Positions 1 to 9,980 of a stretch of 48,759 bases of DNA are shown one piece after another. A program made the translations under genes and the position numbers. The stretch is taken from contig MU008241.1 in NCBI GenBank assembly GCA_010909165.1, forward strand, positions 1-48,759. Direction: 5' to 3'. The stretch's first letter is position 1. Every line of letters begins with the position of its first letter. The stretch is from Anthoceros angustus. Its lineage: Eukaryota; Streptophyta; Anthocerotopsida; Anthocerotales; Anthocerotaceae. The notes below the pieces were generated by a model. The model searched no databases, was not told where the DNA came from, and saw only the letters and a program-made list of their open reading frames with translations.

Positions 1-130
1 TATTCGGCGCTGCCACTTTTTGGCCCCAGAACTCCATAGAATAGTTGAATCGTTGGGCATCTCCTACTTCACGATTTGCAAATGTTGCTCAAAGCGCTCA
101 ACAAATTCATCGGGATCCTTCATACCCCTT
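1..130 (-). pseudogene. Ty3/gypsy Gag fragment
   Basis: Read on the minus strand, this stretch encodes DPDEFVERFEQHLQI, then after a frameshift GDAQRFNYSMEFWG. This fits the start of a plant retrotransposon Gag (capsid) domain. It lies downstream, in the minus direction, of LTR copy A, which is where gag should be. A stop and a frame change show it is not functional. The remainder lies outside the window. The family call rests on the short motif and the LTR context only. Confidence 0.6.
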
Positions 131-458
131 CCTTCCCCATACAAGGTAAGGTTGCTTGGTGGTGACCACCACCATGGTGGTGGATGACTATCGTGGCGAT
201 TGATCGGTGGTGACTCGTGACGTGTCCAGATTTCGATGCACACACACGGAAGGAAGGTTAGTTGGCAAGGTTGGGTCAAGGTCCCTTGGCCGTGGTACCC
301 TGTCCGAGACCAGAGATTGGGGATCTTGCTCCAACAAGATCGGACCCCCGAATCCCAGTGAATCTCTTGCCCCCTTCTTCTCCCCAACAAGTGCGACCTC
401 CAATTGAGTTCTCCTCAACTCCCGGTTTGCGACCCTCTTCAACCTTTCTAGGGCCTGG
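131..458 (-). other. Untranslated leader between LTR copy A and gag
   Basis: No recognisable domain. An 84-codon open frame (442-188, minus) carries no motif I know. The 18-bp perfect palindrome at 166-183 (core CCACCATGGTGG) lies here. No clear primer-binding site is visible next to the LTR end, so the LTR/leader border at ~459 is approximate. Confidence 0.4.
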
Positions 459-1468
459 TGTGGTAGGAGAAAACCACAGGGGCTTAATTCTCTCCTCTAG
501 CTGGCCGTACACTTGTCAGCCTTAAACCCGTGCGTTGGGTTTCGTCCCATGAGACTTGTGTGAAAGTTCGAGGTCTTGTGATGCCGATCGCTACTGCGAG
601 ACACAACTCTCGACCTTCTAAACAAGCAAGGCGCCCTCTACTCTCCCTCTTACGGTGCACCACTTGCCTCGAAAAATCACCAATCCTCGACCTACAGCGA
701 CACAACACAATTCGAGGTCACGCCTTAGCGGTGAGCCTATCACGGGCCAGGGACCCCAGTCCACACACAATTTCGTCCCTACTTCTAAGACCACTCTTCT
801 CCACTCGGGGCGCTCTTTACTTGCAGTTGGGATTCGTCCCTTAGGCTCTGCTGTGGCCTTCCACTAACACCTACACCTCTAATCCTCTACTCATCTTCTC
901 ATCCTCTTCCTCCTATTCTAACCTCGATTCGGGCTTCTTGGCTTACTCGCCCTTGCAGCTGTGCACAGGTCGGCCTCCACAAGTTCTTCCTTGGGCGGTT
1001 GCTATGAGTTTGACACGGGGCGAGAACCTCGAGTCTTTCCTGTAGTCTACCCTCAAGCCGAGTTCACAGGCATTGCCACACACCCAAAGCAAAGCAATTT
1101 CCGCAACCATTCACAAGGGAGCAACTCGTTTAGGCACTTGCGAGCAAGTCCTCCACCAAACACTCAGGCCACACGACTTCCTCTCTGCAGACTGCGTTGG
1201 CTCACGGTAGGCCACGAAATTCCTTTACAAGGGCAAAGGACTCGCAGTATGGAGCGCAAGACATGATACTTTACTTTGTGAAATCCTCCTCCTCTTATAG
1301 GAGGCCTTCATACAACCTCCCTGGGTGACCCTCTGCAGGTCACCTTTTCCAATATTTATCATTTCCTGACATTTAAGACTGGCATCTAAGTCTCTTATGC
1401 GGTCCTTGGTAAATTCTATTCTAGCAACTTCACCTAAGATCATCCTTAAAGGATGTCAGTCTACATCA
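459..1468 (-). repeat. Gypsy LTR copy A (~1.0 kb)
   Basis: This ~1010-bp block is repeated at 18278-19281 (+) and about 22033-23109 (-). On the minus strand it starts TGATGTAGACTGACATCC just after a purine-rich tract (GGATAGG), has a TATA-like CCTATAAGAGGAGG about 180 bp in, and ends near TTTTCTCCTACCACA. Shared landmarks include the end motif CATGGGACGAAACCCAACG. It sits between the end of the coiled-coil ORF and a gag start, so it could be a 3' and/or a 5' LTR. Ends are placed by comparing the three copies and are good to about 10 bp. Confidence 0.7.
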
Positions 1469-2263
1469 CCTATCCTTTCTATCATTCCTCTCATCATTTA
1501 TGGTCTTTGACCATATCTAGTCTTCACCCTGCTGGGATAGTGATGCGTTCGTTGCGGATTGGCTCCCTCGCCCTCCTTTTGCTCTTGCCCCTTCCCAGTC
1601 CTTGTCATCTTCCCAATGTGTGGGGCAAGTACAATCTTGCCCCTTCCTTGACCCAGCGGCGCATTCTGTCATTCTCCATTAATCGCTTCCCCAGCGCTCG
1701 GCGCCCTTCCTTCCGCCTCCGCCACACAGTGCGCCCGTTTATCGACACCTACGCGGTAGTCGGACTACGGGGTGGTGACCTACCATGGTAGTCGATCTCT
1801 TTCCCCTCCTTCTTTTCTCCATGGCGATGTCTCTCGGGTGGAATCCTCCTCCTATCCTCTGTTTGATTTGTCCATACCTTGCTTGGAGCATTTTTCACAG
1901 TCTTCTCCCCAATCGGCGATGTCTAACTTCTTGGGCCCTTTTGCAGTCTCTTCTCCCTGGCTCTTCCCTTATCAGGGGTGAGGAACTTCTACCCCCTCCC
2001 CTACAAACGGGTGACCCCATCCTTAGTCTCTTGGTGGGATTGTCTCCCCACCTCCTCTTCTATTCTGCGGGGTGTGTCACTAGGCCCCGCTCCTTCCTCA
2101 CAGCCGGGGCCTCGCGGCGGCTCCCCGCAAGCCCTCGCTTGCGGTTGCCCGATGCTGGCGGACCTAGAGGCAGTTGTCTGAGTGTATGGCGTAGTCTACC
2201 ACGTGGTGGTGGTCACTACAGGTGGTAAGGTCACCCTACATGGTAGGGTGACCCCCTGAGGCG
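1469..2263 (-). other. 3' region of gypsy extra ORF with palindromes
   Basis: On the minus strand this joins the coiled-coil ORF to LTR copy A. It aligns in pieces with 23110-23960 (-) and 17909-18277 (+). It holds the 12-bp palindrome CTACCATGGTAG at 1780-1791, the near palindrome GTAGTCGGACTAC at 1756-1768, and a 25-bp inverted repeat at 2229-2253 with 11-bp arms. Open frames on both strands look like by-products of base composition. Confidence 0.5.
2229..2253. repeat. 25-bp inverted repeat, 11-bp arms
   Basis: Arms GGTCACCCTAC and GTAGGGTGACC are perfect reverse complements around a 3-bp centre. It is an extended member of the CTACC/GGTAG palindrome family. Confidence 0.9.
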
Positions 2264-2560
2264 GTGTCCCCCCCTCCTTGCGCTCGCCATCTTCCACCTG
2301 GCCAGCTGCGCTCTTCGCCCTCCTTCTTGGACCTTGAGTCCATGTCGCTTATGGCCTCATCAAAATCAGGCCTCCGGCTGCACACTGCTGCGGCTCCTTC
2401 CTATCATCATCGTGAGGACCCAATGTCCTCCTCTTGGCCGATCGCAACTTCATTGTTGGCCTTCAATATCGGTTATGAAGATGGCGCCCAAGCTATGATG
2501 CATTTGGAGATCATCAATCTCCATCCGGACTCTCAGACCCTTGTAGGCATCCCTTGGTTG
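2264..2560 (-). pseudogene. C-terminal remnant of gypsy coiled-coil ORF
   Basis: About 225 bp (2320-2545) aligns with 30510-30720, the C-terminal end of the coiled-coil ORF on the minus strand. Shared landmarks are the TCATCATCGTGAGGACC-like segment and the GAGTCCATGTC tail, which encodes the DMDS motif. The copy is frame-shifted and has lost the rest of the coiled coil. At its right edge the sequence changes orientation to the plus-strand element G1. Confidence 0.6.
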
Positions 2561-2569
2561 TAGTCCTCC

Positions 2570-3884
2570 CACCTTGACATGGAGGTCTTTGATTTCTTCC
2601 GGTGGTTGGCATCTTTTAAGTCGGTAGGCACCTTAAAATCTCCTCTTCCTCATACTGACATCCCTATGAAGTCACTCTTCTTGGTACCACCTCGGGTAGC
2701 AGGGGTGGGCTCTTGTTGCTAGAGCCTCAACGGACCTTGATTGAGGTCGCCGAGAATAAAGTTTTGGTGTATTCACCTTGCATGTAGAAGTGTGTAGAAG
2801 AGTGGATGGCCGAGGCACATAGAGGTAGCCTTCTGGAGGTGGGCCTCGTTCTCAATTCTCCTCCATGTGGGATGGGATTGGTAGTGGGCGCGTTTCGGGA
2901 GGAGTATGTGGATCAAGCGTTGTAGTAAGGGACTTGGGACTAGAGCTTCCTAGCAGGTGAGTCGTTTTCTAGATACTGCGGAGGTAGAGCAGGGAGTTTA
3001 AGTAGCGTGCTTGGAGTATGTCGATGTGTTTGCCTTCAAGATTACTAACATGACGAATTCCGGAGCTGCATCATCGGATTGATTTGAAGGAAGGCATCAC
3101 TCTTGTGAAGAGGATCAAACAATAAAGGAACCCATTCCTAGTCGTCAAGGATCAGCTGGACCAATATTTGGGCGATTTCGGTACTCACCGGTGGGTGGTA
3201 ACTCCTATTGTGATCCTGCAGCGGCGAGGAAAGGTTGGTGCCAAGATTTGAGGGAAGCTTGGCGACAAGAGGTTACCACCCCTTACCCTTCATGGGCAGT
3301 GCTGAACCACGGTAGCGGACATGGATATGATTCCTTGGGCCGGATACTGCAGAGTACTGTCGATTTGTTGAAAGGAGGTGGGCAGACAACGTTCGCATTG
3401 GGGCACTTACGCTTATTCAGCTCCCTTTATTGTGTAGTGTCACCTTCCACGTGTAGTAAGCAGCAATATTCGAGACTTCTTACGGAAGTTCATGGAAGTG
3501 TTCTGGATGATTTTTGTGTGTTGGGAGGAACGCATCTAGACCATTGAGGCGTGTTTCACGGAATCGAACATGAAACTTCATCGGGAAGTGTTACTGGTAT
3601 GGCGGAGGCATTTTGTTTGTGTGAGTTTCTCACGGTGCGGATAGTAGGGAGAAAGTAGCAGTTGATAGAGATGGATGCCCCACACACGGTGGAGCCGTCA
3701 CGAGCTTTGTAGGGTTAGTAAGGGTATTATAGGAGGTTTATCAGGACTTGAATGAAAAGCGGTGAAAAGAATAGAATGAGAGCGAGATCCACCCGATTTT
3801 TTTTTTTATCTTTGAGGCGCTCACGGATGAGGAACTACTCGATCCCAAAGGGGCGGGGTCTTGGTATCATCTACTCACCCCAAG
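2570..3884 (+). pseudogene. Ty3/gypsy protease-RT remnant (element G1)
   Basis: Frame-shifted plus-strand pol. The recognisable stretch from about 3000 reads LEYVDVFAFKITNMT, then RIDLKEGITLVKRIKQ, then LVVKDQLDQYLGDFGT, which is the classic start of gypsy reverse transcriptase. Further on come SVLDDFCVLGG, the decayed active-site region (normally Y-V/A-DD), and YYRRFI, the thumb/connection motif. Many stops and indels make it non-functional. Copia1 interrupts it exactly at 3884 and the same pol resumes at 9007 with RNase H. 2570-3000 probably held the linker and protease but is too decayed to assign. Confidence 0.75.
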
Positions 3885-4132
3885 TGTAAGTGTTAAAGCC
3901 CAATGTACTTAGACTAATACACTTAGTCTAAGTTGGGTGTCGATTAAGTATCATTAGTTTAGCTTAAGCTAATCACTAGGAAGCTTCTTGTGCTCCTTCC
4001 TAGGAGCTTCTTGTGGAGCTTCCCTATTGGAGGTATAAATACCCTCCAAGCCTCATCTCAATGTGAGAGAGCTACTCTTGCCTCCTCTCTCCTCTCCTCT
4101 CCTCTTTCCACCCATCTGCCCACGATCCTTCA
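3885..4132 (+). repeat. copia1 5' LTR
   Basis: 248 bp, TG...CA, starting TGTAAGTGTTAAAGCC and ending CCACGATCCTTCA. U3 has a 27-bp inverted repeat (3907-3933, 11-bp arms ACTTAGACTAA) and a perfect 14-bp palindrome TTAGCTTAAGCTAA (3959-3972). The promoter is TATAAATA at 4034-4041. A CCTCTC-rich tract follows. It matches the 3' LTR at 8746 apart from small indels. Confidence 0.92.
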
Positions 4133-4150
4133 AGTATCGAGCCATGGTTT
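4133..4150 (+). promoter_or_regulatory. Degenerate iMet primer-binding site
   Basis: AGTATCGAGCC directly follows the LTR. Compare the intact TGGTATCAGAGC at 41622. The CAG has become CG and the leading TGG is lost, so minus-strand priming by tRNA-iMet would be impaired. Confidence 0.6.
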
Positions 4151-4189
4151 GGTTGTGTTGTGATGCTAGAATTTTCTAGGCTGCGGCAG

Positions 4190-4850
4190 CTGGAGTGCAG
4201 TGATCGAGATCGCGGCGCGGCCGCAACGCGGCGGATGAGGCCGTGGCGAGCGCCGCGATGGCGGCGAGGCCGGGCGAGCGCAGCGGGCCGTGCGCCGGCC
4301 GCGCGGGGGCGCGGGCCGTGAGCGGGCGGCAGCCGCGGAGGCCTGGGCGCGCGAGCGCGGGGCCGGCAGCGCGCGCGCCGCGCGCCGGGCCTTGAGCGCC
4401 CGGCCGCGGCAGCAGCGCGGCGCGGCCGCGCGAGCCAGCGCGTGGCGCCGGCCCGCGAGGCAGCCCGAGCCCGCGCCAGGGCCAGCCCGAGCCGCGCGGC
4501 GCGCGGCCCGCAGCCGCGGCCTGTGGCCGCCCAGCAGCCGCAGCGCCCGCGGCGCGGCGCCGCCCGGCCAGGCCGCGGCGCGCAGCGCCCGCGGCGCGCG
4601 AGGCCGCGCCGAGCGGCGCCGGCGCCCCCAGGCCGTGGCGCCAGCCGGGCCGCGGCCCCGGTGCGCCGAGGCCGGAGCCCCGGCAGGCCTTGGCCGGCGC
4701 GGCGCTGGCCGCGGCCGGCCGGCCGCGAGGCGTGCGGGCGTGGCGGCCGTCGGCCGGTGGCGGCGCGCGGCGGTGGCGTCAGGCGCGATGCCGCGCGCGT
4801 GGCGTGAGCGGCGAGTGGCCGCGAGTGCAGGTGGCGGTGGCGAATTCGCC
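4190..4850. other. ~650-bp extreme GC tract in copia1 leader
   Basis: Between the primer site and gag lies a block made almost only of G and C (GCGCGGCC, CCGCGG, GGCCGCG permutations), unlike the AT-balanced rest of the element. Long open frames on both strands (for example 4876-4166 and 4290-4907) come from the lack of A/T-containing stop codons and are Ala/Arg/Pro/Gly-only. I do not call them genes. The tract ends abruptly near GGTGGCGAATTCGCC. Confidence 0.85.
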
Positions 4851-4946
4851 AAATATACTCGGTGGAATAAGCGCAAAATACAAGACCTTGATTTTTTTTT
4901 CTTCTAACAAGGCGAGTTGAGTGTTTTATCTATCGATTTTTGAGTC

Positions 4947-5760
4947 ATGATGTCTTCATCATCGAAAAGCGTCATGTTCAATATCGAGAAGTTAGATGGT
5001 ACTAACTTCCCGTTGGAAAGAACAAGTGTATAATGTTCTAGTGCGAAAGCGGATCAAGCCCATAAAGTTGTTAGGCGTCAAACCGGATAGTATGACCGGG
5101 ATGAGTGGCGGGACTGGATGAGCTTGCTAGATCTACTATCATGCTAACATTGTCAAAAAGTGTACTTCAATGTGAAAGATAAGACCACGAGTTACTGGCG
5201 GTTGTGTGACTGTGAGAAGCAAAGTGCTTCGGTGTATTGGTTGAAGCAATGGTGGACTTGAAGATGAAGGAAGGGACGAGGATGTCCGATCATCAATGAT
5301 TTCAATACCATTTTCAGCTCTCATCTCAAGGTATCACGTTCCCAGTTGTGAGAGCTATGTTTACATTGGTCACATTACGAGTTGGGACACCTTTAAATGC
5401 TCGAGTAATTACTCAGTGGTCTTACCATTGTAAATGTAGAAGGTAGCACATTGGCGAGGTGAGCAGGAAAAACATGGAACCTTCCAAAGGTTCCGGTGCC
5501 CTCATAGTGAGAGGGAGGTCCACTGCGAAGGGAAGCAACGGATGGAAGCTTCTCTCGTAGCAAATCTCGTAGTCGTAACAAGAATGTGGAGTGTCACTAT
5601 TGTCACAAAGGGTCACTTCAAAGAGTGCGAGAAGTTCAAAAGGACCAAGGAAAAGAGAAGAAGCGGGGACAAGGCGAAATGCATCGAGTTGGAAGAGTTA
5701 AACTACTGTTGAGGACGGAGATGTCCTTATCTCTTCTTACTTGAATCTTGCACAATTAAC
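4947..5760 (+). pseudogene. copia1 Gag (broken)
   Basis: Starts ATGATGTCTTCATCATCG and reads MMSSSSKSVMFNIEKLDGTN, the usual beginning of a copia Gag. Frames then shift repeatedly. The zinc knuckle is recognisable near 5585 as VECHYCHKG followed by CEKFKR, with an internal shift. Gag would form the virus-like particle and the knuckle would bind RNA. Several breaks coincide with lost bases at CTGG or CAG sites, for example TTGAAGCAATGGTGG near 5245 where Leu-Val is expected. Confidence 0.8.
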
Positions 5761-7160
5761 GTGGATAGTCATTTATTACGCAATTGGATAATTGACTCGG
5801 TGCATCTTTCCATGTTACTCCTAGAGTGGTTTAACGTATGATGCTACAAGGAAAGGATGCGTTAGGCTTGGAAATAACTATGCATGCCGGATCGCAGCGT
5901 GGGTGATGTGCAACTCAAGTTTGACAACGGATCTTCATTCATCTTTGAAGGGCGTTAGGCATGTTCGAAGTTGACAAAGAGCATGATTAGCGCGGGGCGG
6001 TTGGATGATCTTTGGTTACCACGCTGGTTTGGATCACTCTTGGAAGATCTCAAAGGTTCTCTTGTGTTAGCTCGTGGATCGGTGTGGCACTTTGTACTCA
6101 CGTAAACATCAAAAGATCATGTGATCATGTGACAGCAACCAAATGTTTCCTTGTGGCATTGCCGGTTAGGACATATGTCTCAGAAGGGAATGAAGGTTTT
6201 ATCTCGTTCTGGTTATATCCCTGTTCTTAACTTCTCTGATCTCTCGATGTGTGAGCACTGTTTATATGGGAAACAGACAAAATCATCACATCGAACAAGA
6301 GGTAAAGGTAGGAGTAAACCTCTTGAGTTGGTTCACAGTGATGTATGTGGACCTATGCCTACTGCATCATTAGGCGGTGCCTCCTATTTTGTCACTTTCA
6401 TAGATGATTTCTCACGCAAGGTGTGGGTTTATCCTTTGAGGAAAAAGGATGAAGTTCACGGTGTTTGAAATTTGTCACCCTTATGTAGAGAATCGGCCAC
6501 CGATTGAAGTGTCTAAGGGCGAGATAATGGTGGCAGTATGTTTAGCTTTCCAGTCATTCTGATTCCAAGGAATCAAAAGAGAATTTGCGCCGTATACTCC
6601 TCCACAAAATGGTGTGGAGCGGATGAAGCAGAACCATTCGGAGAGGATGCGTAGTTTGTTGTCAAACTCGGATTGCCTAATGGGTTTTGGGCGAGGCGTG
6701 TCTCTGCGATTCATCTTATTGAGATCTCCTAATAAGGTCATTGATGAGCGGTTCGAGGAGCTATGGTCCGGAAAGAAACCATCCTACAAGCATCTGCGAG
6801 TGTTTGGTATGAGGCATCGCCATGTTCCAAAAGAGTTTCGGGACAAGTTGGCACCTAAGTCCAAGAAATGTATTTTTCTTGGCTATGGTGATTCGTGAGA
6901 TGGGATACCGTTTGTGGGATCCGAGGCTAGAAAGGTTGTTCGTACTAACGACGTGTTCTTCAATGAGAACAAGATGCACGAAGCCTACTCCAAGCGTGGA
7001 GGTGCGAAGGGTGATCTTCCAAGAAGATGGACATGATCATCATGGCGGGGTTGATAGCATGTGTAATGTGGGAGCACATTCCTCCACCGATAGATGAACC
7101 AAGAGTCGAACAAGCACCTATAGAGGTGCACAGGGTTCGAGGCGGGATTACGACCTCCGG
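5761..7160 (+). pseudogene. copia1 protease and integrase (broken)
   Basis: NWIIDS near 5788 is the aspartic protease active-site start. The pre-integrase zinc motif is at 6150-6290 (WHCRLGHMSQKGMKVL, then CEHCLYGKQ). The integrase core begins SKPLELVHSDVCGPM and continues FVTFIDDFSRKVWVYPL (6310-6465). It is then frame-shifted through NGVERMKQNHSERM (6610) to KPSYKHLRVFG and FLGYGDS (6770-6895). The element cannot make an active enzyme. The inverted copia3 (43900-44640) has matching segments with different breaks. Confidence 0.85.
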
Positions 7161-8703
7161 CGGTATGATCCATCTGGATTATGTTATCTTGTGATTGTGG
7201 GGAACCCTCTTCTTACAAAGAGGCTATGTCAACGAGTAACAAAGAGAAGTGGGAGAAGGCCATGCGATCGATGAATTGCGCATAAGAACCAAACTTGGGA
7301 GTTGGTTCGTTGCCTAAGGATAAGAAGGCACTACGCAAATGGGTGTACAAGATGAAGGTCATACCGCTTGATGGCAAACCAAAGTACAAGGCGATTGGTT
7401 GCTAAGGGTTTCAAGCAACAACCAGGCATTGACTTTGATGAGATTTTCTCACCAGAGTCAAAATGACAACTTTGCGATGTGTTCTTGCTTTGGTTGCCAT
7501 GATATGGAACTTGCGGATGGATGTCAAGACGGCATTCTTGCATGGTGACCTTCAAGAGGGCGTCTACATGCAACGGAAGGTTTTGTTGAGAAGGGCAAAG
7601 AGCATCGGTGTGCGAGTTGAGGAAGAGCCTTTATGGTTTGAAGCAGGCACCGAGTGGTATCACAAGTTCCACTCATTTATGCTTTCTCAAGGCTACAAAG
7701 CGTGGCGATGAGGATCATTGCCTCTATCTGAAGCAAGCTAAGGATCAAAGCTTGCTCATTTTGATCCTCTATGTGGATGATATGCTAATTCTTTGAGCGA
7801 TCTTGATGAGATTTCGTTGAAGTCAAAGTTGAATGCTCACTTTGAAATGAGACTTGGGAGGCGAGCCATATACTTGGCATGCGTATTCGTCGGAACAGAC
7901 ATAAGCGTCTGCTTTATTTGTCTCAGACGGAATACATTAACAGGGTGCTTCAACGTTTCAACATGGAGAAGGGGAAGCCATTGGGTACTCCATTGCCTCC
8001 ATATGTGAAACTTTCAAGCGCGGATTGCCCAAGCTCTGAGGAGGACAAAGCTGAAATGGAGAAGGTCCCATACTCATCAGCTGTAGGGAGTTTGATGTAT
8101 GCAATGATTGCTACACGTCCTGACATTGCCTTTGCAGTGGGAGTGGTTAGCAGGTTTATGTCAAACCACGCAAGAAGCATTGGGAGGCGATAAAAGGAGT
8201 TATGAGGTATCCGAATGGTACAAAAGCTTTGTGCATATGTTTTGGTAGTGAAGATGCATGTGTGGTTGGGTACAGATCGATTATGCAGGATATGGACAAA
8301 AGGAGGTCCACATCAGTTATGTCTTCACGTGCCTTTGGAGGCGATCTCATGGCGATCTCGTTTGCGATCGTGCATTACGCTATCTACCACGGAGTATGTT
8401 GCGACAGAGGCTTGCAAGGAAGCCATATGGCTTGCTCGTTTAGTGGGAGACTTGGGGATCAAGGTTGAGCTGCCAGTGTTGCATTGTGATAGCCAGAGTG
8501 CTATCCAATTGGCAAAGAATCCAGTGTTTCATGCGAAGACTAAACATGTGGATGTGAAGTATCACTTCATTCGAGAGGTGTTGGACGACAAGAGGGTACA
8601 ACTTGTCAAGGTTCACACCAGCCAGAACCCTGCAGATATTCTTACCAAGGGACTCTCTACGGAGCAATTTGCACAAGCTCGGACACTGATGGGCATGAGG
8701 TAG
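7161..8703 (+). pseudogene. copia1 reverse transcriptase and RNase H (broken)
   Basis: RT motifs in order: VYKMKVIPLDGKPKYK (7345), MDVKTAFLHGDLQEGVYMQ (7520), SLLILILYVDDMLIL with the intact YVDD catalytic box (7750-7796), and LSQTEYINRVLQRFNMEKG (7918). RNase H covers about 8080-8703 with TRPDIAFAVGVVSRFM, ISWRSRLRSCITLSTTEYVA, LHCDSQSAIQLAKNPVFHA and HTSQNPADILTKGL. At least six frame changes separate them. The stop TAG is at 8701-8703, 42 bp before the 3' LTR. Confidence 0.9.
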
Positions 8704-8745
8704 TCCATTCTTCCACGAAGGTAAATTGGCCTTTAAGTGGGAGGT

Positions 8746-9006
8746 TGTAAGGGTATTAAAGCCCAATGTACTTAGACTAATACACTTAGTCTAAGTTAGG
8801 TGTCGATTAAGTATCATTAGTTTAGCTTAAGCTAATCACTAGGAAGCTTCTTGTGCTCCTTCCTAGGGCTTCTTGTGGAGCTTCCTAGGGAATATTGGAG
8901 GTATAAATACCCTCCAAGCCTCATCTCAATGTGAGAGAGCTACTCTTGCCTCCTCCTCTCCTCTCCTCTCCTCTTTCCACCAGCATGGCTGCCCCACGAT
9001 CCTTCA
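8746..9006 (+). repeat. copia1 3' LTR
   Basis: 261 bp, TGTAAGGGTATTAAAGCC to CCACGATCCTTCA, preceded by the polypurine tract AAGTGGGAGGT. It carries the same U3 palindromes and TATAAATA as the 5' LTR. It differs mainly by short indels (TTCCTAGGGAATATTGG against TTCCCTATTGG, CAGCATGGCTGCC against CATCTGCC). Confidence 0.92.
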
Positions 9007-9340
9007 AGAAGTTTAGACACTATTTGCTGGCTTGCAAGGTGACGTTTCATGTTGACCATTTCGCGTTGAAGTACCTTGTGAACAAGCCAGATCTATCGGG
9101 AAGGATAGCCAGGTGGGTGCTCCGCAAGAATTTGATTTCGATGTGGAGACCAGGCCAGGGAAGCAACATCTGAACGCAGACTTCATTTCTCGTCTGAAGA
9201 CCGGAGAACGGCTTGAGGCCACTGATGACCGGTTTCCTGACGAAGAATTGTTGCCACAATGTGTGTTGAGGAAGGAAGGCATGAACGCGTGGCTGAGCAA
9301 CAGACCTTGCTTGCAGCAAAGGGGATCGGAGGGCTAGAAG
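9007..9340 (+). pseudogene. G1 gypsy RNase H (C-terminal part)
   Basis: Resumes the gypsy pol cut by copia1: LLACKVTFHVDHFALKYLVN, then KPDLSGRIARWVL, then after a shift EFDFDVETRPGKQHLNADFI and SRLKTGE. This is the end of the Ty3/gypsy RNase H fold (the TDHKSL...D.LSR region). In the last motif VDHFALKYL keeps the active-site Asp-His pair. One frameshift at about 9112 breaks it. Confidence 0.85.
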
Positions 9341-9980
9341 AGGCGGCGGCAGTGCAGTGGGCGACACAGAGACCCAGGAGCGATGGGGGAGTGCCGGCGT
9401 GACTGCGGAGGAGCCAAAGCCGCGTCCCTAGGGTGAGCAGTCAGGAGGGCTGCAAGTGGAGGCCATGATGGTGGCAAGGAGCGATGGACAAATTGCGGAG
9501 AAATCGCAACTTGGAGGAAGGAGAGGTGGCACACAAAAATGGTGTGCTCAGAAGGTGTGTGCACTAGGGCCTAGGAGCGGGAATGGCTCTATGGCGATGA
9601 GTAAGAAGGAGAATTGTGGAGAAATCACACCTCAAGGCGTCCTTGCAGTGGAGCTGCAAGAAGGAGCATCGACCGGCCATGGGTCGATGGCGGAGATTGC
9701 TGCATAGGACATGCAGCAAGGCGAAGAGGTCGCCGAAAGAACTCGATCTGGACCTGTGCGCGAGGTCGGATCAATAGAAATAGGAGAAGCTGAAGAATTT
9801 TCGCAGGAAGGGCTGGCCGATGAGTTGCAAGACAGGGGCTCCACGACATGGACCAAGCAAGGAGGAAGTGGTTTGGCAAATGGGACGGCAACGTCTGGAA
9901 CTGCCGGTAGGCGAGTTGGCAGGAAGCGACGTGGTATGAATGGAAGGAAGAGACTCGAACGTGAAGGTCGACCATGCCCG
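9341..9980 (+). other. G1 linker between RNase H and integrase
   Basis: About 210 codons of Gly/Glu/Arg-rich, low-complexity sequence with internal echoes (TGCGGAGAAATCGCAACTTGG near 9495 and TGTGGAGAAATCACACCTC near 9615). It is longer than the usual RNase H-integrase spacer of gypsy elements as I know them. No domain is recognised. The integrase frame is open from 9711. Confidence 0.5.

Larger units (their letters stand above)
3885..9006 (+). mobile_element. Ty1/copia retrotransposon copia1, nested in G1
   Basis: A complete but dead copia element: 5' LTR 3885-4132, degenerate primer site, GC-rich leader, gag from 4947, protease/integrase, RT, RNase H ending at 8703, a GTGGGAGGT polypurine tract, and 3' LTR 8746-9006. 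It splits the gypsy pol of G1 between RT and RNase H. A clean 5-bp target duplication is not visible (flanks CCAAG and AGAAG). A second copy of the family, copia3, lies inverted at 41860-44820. The order IN-RT-RH and the motifs fix it as Ty1/copia. Confidence 0.92.

Noticed and set aside
1453-2228. Several Pro/Leu/Ser-rich plus-strand frames (also 23199-23918)
   Set aside because: They are antisense to the gypsy extra ORF 3' region and reflect its purine-rich coding strand.
4166-4907. Long open frames on both strands (236 and 205 codons)
   Set aside because: Ala/Arg/Pro/Gly-only products of a GC-only tract; both strands open because stop codons need A/T. Not genes.
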